The position numbers and the translations under genes are program-made. Shown in pieces: positions 9,308 through 17,473 of a DNA stretch of 35,848 nucleotides. A model generated the notes under the pieces. It did no database searches and had not been told where the DNA came from. It was given only the letters and a program-made list of their open reading frames with translations. The stretch's first letter is position 1. The number at the start of each line of letters is the position of its first letter. Source of the stretch: Legionella sp. (GTDB lineage: Bacteria; Pseudomonadota; Gammaproteobacteria; Legionellales; Legionellaceae); NCBI GenBank assembly GCA_030694525.1, contig JAUXYG010000053.1, positions 1-35,848 of the forward strand, read 5' to 3'.

Positions 9308-10099
9308 CTAATTTCCTGCTGCTTTTTTAATCAGCTCTTGCAAAGACTCTTCGGTCGCAGCGCCAGGAATAAACGAGGGTTCGCTTCCTGTTTTAAACTG
9401 ACCATTTGGCGTTGCAGCAACAATAAATGCAGGTGTGCCCATTAAATGCAGCTTTTCTGCGAGGAGACGATTAGACTCTAAAATGTCACTCACCTCTTTA
9501 CTGTTCATATCGGTTTTCAGTTTATTCATGTCTAAACCAACAGATTTTGCAGTATCCATAACAATTTGGTCGTCAAGACGTTTTTCCACTTTTAACAACG
9601 CATCATGCATTTGTTTGTATTTTCCTTGCATCCCCGCAGCCAGAGCTACTCTGGATGCCATTTCAGAACTTTTACCAAAAATGGGGAACTCTTTGTATAT
9701 TACTCGCAAACCACTGTCTTTCTTAACCAGGCTATCCATGGTAGGAGACATTTTTTTGCAATGAATGCACTGATAATCAAAAAACTCAACCACGGTCACA
9801 TTGCCTTTAGCATTGCCCACCGTTGTCAGTTTACCTTGAAATAATTGATCTGCGTTTTCACCAATGGCGGATTGTGCTTGTTGCTGCATATTTTGTTGCT
9901 GTTTTTGTTGCAGGGCTTGCGATGCTTCAAGCAATACTTCAGGATTGCTAATTAAATAATCATGAATGACTTTCTCAATTTCTTTCTTTTGAGCATCAGG
10001 CATGGGGGTAGTGGTCGTGTTAACATCTGCCGCCATTAGTGCGGGTGATACTAAAGATGTTGCCAATGCTCCTGCCGTTAATAAATTTGTAAATTTCAC
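9308..10099 (-). CDS. Periplasmic DsbA/Com1-family thiol oxidoreductase (DsbA2-like)
   Basis: This is a thioredoxin-fold protein acting on disulfides in exported proteins. It has a signal peptide (residues 1 to about 23, ending ALMA), then an N-terminal extension rich in Gln (about 55-80) of the kind that dimerises DsbA2/Com1-type proteins. The DsbA domain has the active site CIHC (111-114) and the cis-proline loop GTPAF (221-225). The long N-terminal region distinguishes it from plain DsbA. In Legionella, DsbA2 is known to help fold the Dot/Icm machinery; whether this gene is that orthologue cannot be settled here. The gene stands alone between glyQ and uvrD. Confidence 0.85.
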   Translation of the reverse strand: MKFTNLLTAGALATSLVSPALMAADVNTTTTPMPDAQKKEIEKVIHDYLISNPEVLLEASQALQQKQQQNMQQQAQSAIGENADQLFQGKLTTVGNAKGNVTVVEFFDYQCIHCKKMSPTMDSLVKKDSGLRVIYKEFPIFGKSSEMASRVALAAGMQGKYKQMHDALLKVEKRLDDQIVMDTAKSVGLDMNKLKTDMNSKEVSDILESNRLLAEKLHLMGTPAFIVAATPNGQFKTGSEPSFIPGAATEESLQELIKKAAGN

Positions 10100-10234
10100 A
10101 CAATTCCCCTTTTAATAGTTAGCTAATCATTGAACCCATTATTTTAAAGCAAATTCTTTCGCCAAACGCACCCTAGCATCGACTTGAAAAAAATTCAATA
10201 GACTTTGCACGCAAAAACACTAGTACCTGTACGC

Positions 10235-12412
10235 TTAAAGATGAGAACATTCGTCCACTACAGTTAAATTGGCATAAGCCAGAACCAGCCACTTCATTCC
10301 ATGCTCTTTAAACTTCACTTGTACCCGGGTATGCGCCCCACTTCCTTCAACTGCCAAGACAACACCCTGCCCAAACTTGGCATGAAGCACAGTTTGCCCC
10401 ATTGGAATTCCTGAAGCTTCAGCTGCAGAAGGAATTTTACTGGGTGATATACTTGATTGAGTACGTGTTTTTACGCGTACTTCGTCTAACAACTCCTGAG
10501 GTAATTCTCGTAAAAAACGTGATGGTCGGTGATACTCTTCCCGACCGTATTGCCGTCTGACCTCTGCATAGGAAATCACCAGTTTTTGCATGGCCCGAGT
10601 CATTCCTACATAGCATAATCGTCGCTCTTCCTCTAAACGTCCTGGCTCCTCCATGGATTGCTTACCCGGAAATACTCCCTCTTCCATGCCCACCAGGAAC
10701 ACTATAGGAAACTCAAGACCTTTAGCTGCATGTAAGGTCATCAAATGAACGTAACGTTCATGCTCTTCAGCCTGCATTTCTCCTGCTTCAAGTGAGGCGT
10801 GGGCTAAAAATGCATTAACGAGGGGTAACTCTTCCTCATCGTCCTGATCATAGCGAAATTCTTTTGCTGCATTAATTAATTCTTGTAAATTATCAAGACG
10901 AGATTCCGATTTATCGCCTTTAATTTTGGCAAAATGCGCGTACAAGCCACTTAACTGAATTACTTCGTTTAATTGTTCGTCCAACTCCATGTCCATAGTT
11001 TTAACTTTCAAGTGGTCCATAAGCTCGATAAACCGAGCTAAGGCACTTCCGGCTCTTTGAGCCATATCTCCCGATTGTAATAACATTTTAGCGGCCTGCC
11101 ACATGGAGCTTTGTTCTGCTTTGGCATAATGGCGCAGATCATCGAGTGTTTTTTCTCCTATGCCTCGGGTTGGAAAATTCACTACTCGCTCAAAGGCTGT
11201 ATCATCATCAGGATTAATTAATAATCGCAAATAGGCCAGTGTATCTTTAACTTCCGCTCGATCAAAAAAGCGCACGCCCCCATAGATACGATAGGCTATA
11301 CCCGCTCGTAACAGGGCTTCTTCCAGAACTCGAGACTGAGCGTTCGATCGATATAAAATGGCCATTTCATCAGCACTACTTCCCTGATTAATTTCCATCA
11401 TAATACGTTCACTTACAAAACGGGCTTCTTCCAATTCATTAAATGCACTGTAAACAAGAATTTTTTCACCGGCACTGCCGGCCGTCCATAAATCTTTACC
11501 CATCCGTGAGTTGTTATTGGTAATCAGTGCATTAGCGGCTTCCAGGATAGTACTGGTAGAGCGATAATTTTGTTCCAGTCGAATAATCCGCGTGTCTTTA
11601 AAATCGCGAGAAAACTGCTGAATATTCTCAACTTTAGCGCCTCGCCAACCATAAATCGATTGATCGTCGTCACCTACTGCCAGTACAGCCGCATTATCGC
11701 CGGCCAATAGGCGAATCCACGCATACTGAATGGTGTTGGTGTCTTGAAACTCATCAACCAGAATTGCCTGGAACCGCTGGCGGTAATGAGATAGAATTTC
11801 CGGATTATCGCGTAACAATTCATGAGTTCGTAATAATAATTCCGCAAAATCAATAACCCCTGCTATTTTGCAGGCTTGTTCATAGGCTGCATATATAGTT
11901 ACTAACGTTTTAGTGGGTCCATATTGTAAGGCATTGACATGCTGTGGCCGAACGCCCTCATCTTTACGTCCATTTATAAATGACTGAGCCTGCTTTACGG
12001 GCCATTGTTCTGCATCCAGATTTAAAGAAGCAATAACACGCTTGATAACCCGCGCCTGATCTTCAGAATCAAGAATATGAAATTGCTCGGGCAGATTTGC
12101 TTCTCTAAAATGTCGTCTGAGTAAGCGATGGCATAAACCATGAAAAGTACCTACCCACAAGCCGGATACGGGCGTTGATAATAAACTACTCAATCGAGAG
12201 CGCATCTCCCCTGCGGCTTTATTGGTGAACGTTACCGCAAGGATGGCATGGGGGGACAGATTTTCATGCTCTACTAACCAGGCAATTCGACTTACTAACA
12301 CGCGCGTTTTGCCACTGCCAGCTCCGGCGAGCACCAAAGTATTCTCTAAAGGAGAGGTTACCGCCTCCTTCTGTCTTTCATTCAATCCCTTAAGTAATGC
12401 TGCGATGGTCAT
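10235..12412 (-). CDS. uvrD: DNA helicase II UvrD
   Basis: This SF1A 3'-5' helicase works in nucleotide-excision and mismatch repair. Walker A is AGAGSGKTRVL close to the N-terminus, motif II is VDEFQDTN, and the QNYRS, YRSNAQSR and LMTLHAAKGLEFP motifs follow. The C-terminus has the Tudor-like RNA-polymerase-binding segment (VLHAKFGQGVVL...). The frame is open to a TTG at 12430, but the ATG at 12412 gives MTIAALLKGLNERQKEAV, which lines up with E. coli UvrD (MDVSYLLDSLNDKQREAV). I therefore use 12412 (725 residues). Confidence 0.95.
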   Translation of the reverse strand: MTIAALLKGLNERQKEAVTSPLENTLVLAGAGSGKTRVLVSRIAWLVEHENLSPHAILAVTFTNKAAGEMRSRLSSLLSTPVSGLWVGTFHGLCHRLLRRHFREANLPEQFHILDSEDQARVIKRVIASLNLDAEQWPVKQAQSFINGRKDEGVRPQHVNALQYGPTKTLVTIYAAYEQACKIAGVIDFAELLLRTHELLRDNPEILSHYRQRFQAILVDEFQDTNTIQYAWIRLLAGDNAAVLAVGDDDQSIYGWRGAKVENIQQFSRDFKDTRIIRLEQNYRSTSTILEAANALITNNNSRMGKDLWTAGSAGEKILVYSAFNELEEARFVSERIMMEINQGSSADEMAILYRSNAQSRVLEEALLRAGIAYRIYGGVRFFDRAEVKDTLAYLRLLINPDDDTAFERVVNFPTRGIGEKTLDDLRHYAKAEQSSMWQAAKMLLQSGDMAQRAGSALARFIELMDHLKVKTMDMELDEQLNEVIQLSGLYAHFAKIKGDKSESRLDNLQELINAAKEFRYDQDDEEELPLVNAFLAHASLEAGEMQAEEHERYVHLMTLHAAKGLEFPIVFLVGMEEGVFPGKQSMEEPGRLEEERRLCYVGMTRAMQKLVISYAEVRRQYGREEYHRPSRFLRELPQELLDEVRVKTRTQSSISPSKIPSAAEASGIPMGQTVLHAKFGQGVVLAVEGSGAHTRVQVKFKEHGMKWLVLAYANLTVVDECSHL

Positions 12413-12594
12413 AAAAAATATTTCCCACAAACTATAGATAAGGCATTATCTTCAATTTGACTGATAAAGACAAAGAGAATTACAACTCAGTAATCCAGAT
12501 GGTTCCCAGTATTGCTTTCAAGCTACTGAGAGAGCAGAATATATTATTAAATAAAACTTACTCTTTATTATATTATAATTCTAAAGGATTACTC

Positions 12595-13554
12595 ATGCAT
12601 TCCCTATATCCAGCAATAAAGCCTTATGCGCAACACGAATTTAAAGTAGGCGAACCTCATTCGTTATATATAGAGGAGACGGGGAATCCGGAAGGTATAC
12701 CAGTAATTGTTTTACATCCTGGACCAGGAGCCTGTGCAGACTCTCACTTACGTCGTTTTTTTGATCCACAACGTTTCAGAATCATTCTTTTTGATCAACG
12801 CGGTTGTGGTCGATCAACGCCTCATATGGAAATACAAAATAACCATACCGAGGCATTACTTGAAGATATTGACGCGATTCGGGATTTTCTGAACCTAAAG
12901 GAATTTGTTCTGTCTGGTGGGGGATGGGGCTCATTACTGGCGTTACTTTATGCACAACGCTTTCCGCATCAAATTAAAGCATTACTGTTACACCAGGTAT
13001 TTTTAGGAAGACAACAGGATATCGATTGGTTTTATAAGCAGGGAGCAAGTCTGGTATACCCTGACTACTGGCAAGAATTTACCAGTATTATTCCGGAAAA
13101 CAAACTGGCTAATATTCCTCAATTTTATGCCGATTGTTTGCAAGGCCCGAATGAATTGGCCAGGATGAGTGCTGCTAAAAGCTGGGCGTTGTGGCAAGCG
13201 CGATGCAGCAGCTTACAGCCCCACTTATACGTTATCGATCAATACAGTGACCCCCACTTTGCCTTGGCTTTAGCAACTGTAGAATCTTATTATATTAATA
13301 ATCATTACTTTATCGAAGAAAACCAGGTGATGAATAATGTCCACAAAATAAGGCATATTCCCACCTATCTGGTTCATGGTCGTTTTGATTTGGTAACGCC
13401 TCTTGCTAGCGCATGGCAGTTGCATCAGGAAATCCCTGCATCCAATCTGCGCATCGTTCGTGATGCGGGACACTCGGATAGGGAGTCGGGAATAATAGAT
13501 GCTTTAATATACGCCAGTAAAGAAATCTCCAAGCAAGGTCTTGATGCATGCTGA
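12595..13554 (+). CDS. Proline iminopeptidase-like alpha/beta hydrolase lacking the nucleophile serine
   Basis: The fold and layout are those of Pip-type proline iminopeptidase: LYPAIKPYAQ start, HxGPG oxyanion segment (HPGPGA, usually HGGPGG), FDQRGCGRSTPH, IDWFYKQGASLVYPDYW, the acid in VHGRFDLVTP and the histidine in AGHS. However, the nucleophile elbow, normally GGSWGS, reads GGGWGS: codon GGA (12922-12924) puts Gly at residue 110. Peptidase activity by the usual mechanism is therefore unlikely. The ATG at 12595 follows AAGGA with good spacing and matches family starts; the frame is open upstream to 12457, but those 46 codons are A+T-rich and unlike the family. dtd overlaps the end by 7 bp. 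Confidence 0.85.
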   Translation: MHSLYPAIKPYAQHEFKVGEPHSLYIEETGNPEGIPVIVLHPGPGACADSHLRRFFDPQRFRIILFDQRGCGRSTPHMEIQNNHTEALLEDIDAIRDFLNLKEFVLSGGGWGSLLALLYAQRFPHQIKALLLHQVFLGRQQDIDWFYKQGASLVYPDYWQEFTSIIPENKLANIPQFYADCLQGPNELARMSAAKSWALWQARCSSLQPHLYVIDQYSDPHFALALATVESYYINNHYFIEENQVMNNVHKIRHIPTYLVHGRFDLVTPLASAWQLHQEIPASNLRIVRDAGHSDRESGIIDALIYASKEISKQGLDAC

Positions 13555-13985
13555 CTGTGATCCAAAGAGTCAGTCATGCCCGGGTAATCATCAATGATAA
13601 AACTGTGGGGGAAATAAACAAAGGACTATTAATACTTTGTGGCTTTGACCCCGAGGATACCATGAATACTCTTGATCGAATGATTGAGAAATGCATTAAT
13701 TATCGCATTTTCGAGGATGATTATGGTAAAATGAATCTGAGTTTACAGGAAATTGATGGGGAACTATTATTAGTCCCGCAATTTACGATCATGGCAGATA
13801 CTCAAAAGGGATTACGCCCCAGTTTTTCAAGAGCAGCCTCTCCTGAATATGGTCGTGAGCTTTTTAGCGAGCTGATAAATAAAACTAAGCTAAGGTATCC
13901 CAAAACACAAAACGGTTGTTTCGGTGCCAACATGCAAGTTCAATTATGTAACGAAGGACCTGCGACATTCTTACTGGATTTTTGA
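13548..13985 (+). CDS. dtd: D-aminoacyl-tRNA deacylase
   Basis: This enzyme frees tRNAs wrongly charged with D-amino acids (or glycine on tRNA-Ala). The 145-residue protein matches the Dtd family throughout (VIQRVSHARV at the start, ADTQKGLRPSFSRAA at 83-97). Two conserved motifs differ from the usual form: SQFT is PQFT (77-80), and the cross-subunit GPVT is GPAT (137-140). The Gly-Pro pair that excludes L-amino acids is kept. It overlaps the iminopeptidase-like gene, as part of a short operon that may extend to the nagA-like gene 27 bases on. Confidence 0.92.
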   Translation: MLTVIQRVSHARVIINDKTVGEINKGLLILCGFDPEDTMNTLDRMIEKCINYRIFEDDYGKMNLSLQEIDGELLLVPQFTIMADTQKGLRPSFSRAASPEYGRELFSELINKTKLRYPKTQNGCFGANMQVQLCNEGPATFLLDF

Positions 13986-14012
13986 TCTGGTTCATTGAAA
14001 GGTTGAATTCAT

Positions 14013-15374
14013 ATGCTAATAAAAAACATGCTGATCTATAGTGAAAACTCTCCGACTATAAGCCATGTGCACATAGATGAATTTAATAAGTGGACCTTTA
14101 TCAATGAGAATGATTTCGAAGCCTATGATGACGAAGTAATCGACGCACAAGGTCATTACACGTTGATGCCTGGGATGCTCGATGCCCATATTCATGGTCA
14201 TGGCGGGTTTGACTTTTCCGACAGTACTGTTAATGAACTTCAAATTAAATCAATATGCAGTTCACTTGGTAAAACAGGCCTGTCTTATGCTATGGCAACC
14301 CTTATATCCCTTTCATTAGATGAATTAAGAGAAAGACTAAAGACACTTAACAACTATATATTAAAACAGAATAGTCAGCCCCAAAAAGGCTTGACCCAAA
14401 TAGTTGGAGTTCACCTTGAAGGTCCATTTATCGCTCAAGAGTGTAAAGGAGCTCATGATGGGCACGTACTGCAAGAAAAAATTAACCTTGCCTGTTTTAA
14501 AGAAATCATATGTGTGGCTCCCGCAATTAAGGAATGGAAAATTACTCTTGATCCTTCATTACCAGGCGCTATTGAATTTATAAATGATGTTAAAAAATTG
14601 GAAGTTGATGGTGTATTCGTTAAAGTTTTTCTTGGTCATTGCAATCCACCGCAACACATTATATCAGCAGCGATTAACGCAGGAGCTGTTGGTTTTACGC
14701 ATTTAGGAAATGCTTGTAAAGAAGGATGCAGCCGTAAAACAGATCTCAGTCATCGAAATGAGGTTCAGAGTCATCTGGTGCAATGGGTTTTAGAGCATAC
14801 GGATCTGGATTATGGGATAGAACTGATTGTTGATGGAGTGCATTTGTCCGAGTCCTTTGTCAGGTTAATTCATGCTGCTGCGGATGAAAAAATCATGCTT
14901 ATCACCGATGCGCTGGGCCCTTCCGGACTTAAAGATGGTCCATTTAAGCTGGGTTCTTTAGGCATTCGCAAAGAGCACAATAATTTTTACCTGGTGGATG
15001 AAAATGATTCCTTTATTTTGAAGAAAAGTTCTTCAGGCCTAGAAAAAACTTTGGCAGGAAGCGCGGCTTCTCTTTCGTTTTGCGCGCAGAAATACACCCA
15101 ATGGATAAAACCTGTGTTAAAAGCTCATAGCTCTATAAATGCCTGTCTTTATAATGCATTAATAAAAAATCCAAGAATAACTTCCCTGTCAAAAGCAGCC
15201 ATAGCGCAACTACCTGATGAGCAAAATTTTGTTGTGTTAAATGACCATGGAGAATTAGTGCTAAGTATGTGTCAAGGATTAATGGTGAATCATAGAACGC
15301 TGAAACAAGATAACCTCTTTCTATCAGAACATGTGTCACCAAATGAGTCGCGTAGGGATGCGCCGAGAATTTGA
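14013..15374 (+). CDS. N-acetylglucosamine-6-phosphate deacetylase-like amidohydrolase
   Basis: This is an amidohydrolase of the NagA type, which removes acetate from GlcNAc-6-phosphate. Family marks are PGMLDAHIHGHGG (metal His59/His61), VHLEGPF with metal ligand Glu136, a GHCNPP segment, GFTHLGNAC (THLFNAM in most NagA), IVDGVHLS and the catalytic Asp in LITDALGPSG. At 453 residues it is longer than the usual 380 or so, mainly at the C-terminus. The THLGNAC variant and the extra length leave room for a different amidosugar substrate. No nagB or sugar transporter lies beside it. AAAGG precedes the ATG. Confidence 0.8.
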   Translation: MLIKNMLIYSENSPTISHVHIDEFNKWTFINENDFEAYDDEVIDAQGHYTLMPGMLDAHIHGHGGFDFSDSTVNELQIKSICSSLGKTGLSYAMATLISLSLDELRERLKTLNNYILKQNSQPQKGLTQIVGVHLEGPFIAQECKGAHDGHVLQEKINLACFKEIICVAPAIKEWKITLDPSLPGAIEFINDVKKLEVDGVFVKVFLGHCNPPQHIISAAINAGAVGFTHLGNACKEGCSRKTDLSHRNEVQSHLVQWVLEHTDLDYGIELIVDGVHLSESFVRLIHAAADEKIMLITDALGPSGLKDGPFKLGSLGIRKEHNNFYLVDENDSFILKKSSSGLEKTLAGSAASLSFCAQKYTQWIKPVLKAHSSINACLYNALIKNPRITSLSKAAIAQLPDEQNFVVLNDHGELVLSMCQGLMVNHRTLKQDNLFLSEHVSPNESRRDAPRI

Positions 15375-15537
15375 TCGATATTTCTGCTGCTCTTGTTTCA
15401 AATGCTCAGATCATCAAATTATGGCGTTACTCGTTCTCCCGTGATGACGATAACAGTCACAATCAAATGGACTACCAGTTTGCATTAGCGCTAAAGTGGT
15501 GTAACATCGATAAAAGCATCTAATAATTAGAAAAATC

Positions 15538-16323
15538 ATGCGTTTAATTGGACTGTTCGCTACTATCACTGGAGCGTTATTACTGACCGGTTGTTCGGGC
15601 AAAGGAACTAATCCTGTTGATCCCTTTGAACCCTTTAATCGCAAAGTACATAAATTTAATATGGCCGTTGACGCTACTGTCTTAAAACCACCCGCCAAAT
15701 TATATAAAAAAGTAGTACCGCCTTTGGTTCGTAAAAGCATTAATAATGCATTTAACAATATCGACATGTTGCCAAGTATTGCTAATGATATTCTTCAGGC
15801 AGAAGGCAAATGGGCCATTAAAGACTCGTGGCGTTTTGTAATTAACTCCAGTCTTGGTATTGGGGGGTTGTTTGATGTGGCGGAAAAATTTGGTCTACCA
15901 CCACATTATAATGATCTGGGACTTACGCTTGCCAAATGGGGTGATAAAAAATCTCCATATATTGTAATCCCCTTCATTGGGCCAAGTACCATACGTGATG
16001 GAGCAGGTTGGTTATTTCAGTTTGCTTTATGGACCCCATACGTTTATCTCGATAATGACCCGCTTGCATTTGGATTAGTCGGTTTACGTTATCTTGATCT
16101 GCGTGCCCAACTTCTTGATTCAGAACAAATTATGAATGAGGCACTCGACCAATATTCCTTTATTCGTGATGCCTATTTACAGCATCGTAGTTATCTGATT
16201 GCAGGAACCGAACAGGACAATAATTCTCTCTATATCGATGACGCCAATGCAGATAAGGCAGCCTTGGCTGATGGCACCCCTGGCCCGAGTAATAGTGGTG
16301 GTATCGACTATGTGGATGAATAA
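15538..16323 (+). CDS. mlaA: Outer-membrane lipid asymmetry lipoprotein MlaA (VacJ)
   Basis: MlaA is an outer-membrane lipoprotein that extracts phospholipids from the outer leaflet and passes them to MlaC, keeping the membrane asymmetric. The signal peptide ends in the lipobox LLTGC with Cys19. The family signature follows: DPFEPFNRKVHKFNMAVD, then the SIANDILQ, RFVINSSLGIGGLFD and NDLGLTLAKWG motifs. The last roughly 50 residues are a variable acidic tail. The other mla genes are not nearby, as is common for mlaA. Confidence 0.94.
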   Translation: MRLIGLFATITGALLLTGCSGKGTNPVDPFEPFNRKVHKFNMAVDATVLKPPAKLYKKVVPPLVRKSINNAFNNIDMLPSIANDILQAEGKWAIKDSWRFVINSSLGIGGLFDVAEKFGLPPHYNDLGLTLAKWGDKKSPYIVIPFIGPSTIRDGAGWLFQFALWTPYVYLDNDPLAFGLVGLRYLDLRAQLLDSEQIMNEALDQYSFIRDAYLQHRSYLIAGTEQDNNSLYIDDANADKAALADGTPGPSNSGGIDYVDE

Positions 16324-16353
16324 AATTTAACGAATTAATTTTAAATAGTTTTT

Positions 16354-16427
16354 GTAGCCTGTATTAGACGAAGTCGTAATACAGGTGTTCGGCCATCCCG
16401 TATATGACTTCGTCTTATACGGGCTAC
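16354..16427. repeat. 74-bp double-hairpin inverted-repeat element
   Basis: The ends are 22-bp inverted repeats (GTAGCCTGTATTAGACGAAGTC at 16354-16375; its complement with two differences at 16406-16427). Each half is itself a hairpin: CCTGTATTA...TAATACAGG (16358-16385) and CCCGTATA...TATACGGG (16397-16423). The two halves share the GACGAAGTC core. It looks like a small mobile or REP-like intergenic repeat and lies between the convergent mlaA and gshB, where it may also end transcription. Confidence 0.7.
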
Positions 16428-16516
16428 ATTAGATTCTATTGTGTACAAGATGTAACATAACAGGGTATATATTAGTTGGGATAGGAAATCTTCAAGTTCG
16501 GTGAGACATTTATTAT

Positions 16517-17473
16517 TCAGGCGTTACCCTTTTTTAATCGCTCCAGACAGCGCATGTAATCTCCGGTAATATCCAAACCTGTTTCAGCCATAATTTCACG
16601 AGCGCAGGTGGGGCTGGTCACATTAATTTCGGTTAAATAATCCCCTATAACGTCTATCCCTACAAAATAAAGTCCTTTTGCTTTTAATACTGGAGCCAAT
16701 TGCTCACAAATCCAACGATCCCTATCAGTGATGGCAACCACTTTTCCAGTTGCACCCGCTGCAAGATTCCCTCTTAATTCTCCCTTAGCCGGTATACGTG
16801 CAAGGGCATAAGGCACGGGTTCTCCGTTAACTAACAAAATACGTTTATCGCCAGTATCCGCAATTTCTGGAATATATTGCTGCGCCATGATATTAACGGT
16901 TCCGCCTTTTGTTAATATCTCCAAAATGACGGATAGATTTCTTCCTTGTTCATCGACATGAAATACAGAGCTTCCTCCCATGCCCTCGAGCGGTTTAAAA
17001 ATACTATTTCTATGGGTTAGCCAAAAACCCTTTAATCGTTGGATGTCTTTTGAGACTAATGTGATAGGACAACATTGAGGGAAATTTAAAGTGAAAAATT
17101 TTTCATTGGCATCTCGGAGACTTTGGGGCTTATTCGCAACCAGCACCCCTGCTCGTTCAGCAAGTTCCAGGGCATAGGTGGTGTAAATATATTCCATATC
17201 AAAAGGAGGGTCTTTACGCATCAAAATAATGTCAAAAGCACTTAAAGAAGTCTCATCTAACGTCTTCACTTTAGCCCAGTCTAAACTGTGCTCCTCTCCG
17301 ATTTCAATTTCATGAACACGAGCATAGGCCTGACCGTCACGACAGAATAAATCTTTTTGGGTAAAATATACGACTGACCACCCTAGCTCTTTAGCACTTT
17401 TAATCATCCCAACTGTGGTATCTTTATAAGGCTTTAAATAATCGATTGGATCCATCAAAACAGCAAGTTTCAT
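16517..17473 (-). CDS. gshB: Glutathione synthetase
   Basis: This ATP-grasp enzyme joins glycine to gamma-glutamylcysteine, the second step of glutathione synthesis. The family pattern is complete: MKLAVLMDPI start, MRKDPPFDMEYIYTTY, NKPQSLRDANEK, the glycine-rich KPLEGMGGSSVF loop, DKRILLVNGEPVPYALARIP, GELRGNLAAGA and the metal-binding LTEINVTSPT. The 318-residue length is normal. Its ATG shares one base with the gshA stop (TAATG), so the two pathway genes are translationally coupled. Confidence 0.96.
   Translation of the reverse strand: MKLAVLMDPIDYLKPYKDTTVGMIKSAKELGWSVVYFTQKDLFCRDGQAYARVHEIEIGEEHSLDWAKVKTLDETSLSAFDIILMRKDPPFDMEYIYTTYALELAERAGVLVANKPQSLRDANEKFFTLNFPQCCPITLVSKDIQRLKGFWLTHRNSIFKPLEGMGGSSVFHVDEQGRNLSVILEILTKGGTVNIMAQQYIPEIADTGDKRILLVNGEPVPYALARIPAKGELRGNLAAGATGKVVAITDRDRWICEQLAPVLKAKGLYFVGIDVIGDYLTEINVTSPTCAREIMAETGLDITGDYMRCLERLKKGNA

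Noticed and set aside
12457..12594. 46-codon N-terminal extension of the iminopeptidase-like protein
   Set aside because: No ribosome site before it, A+T-rich, unlike the family; AAGGA precedes the ATG at 12595, which matches family starts.
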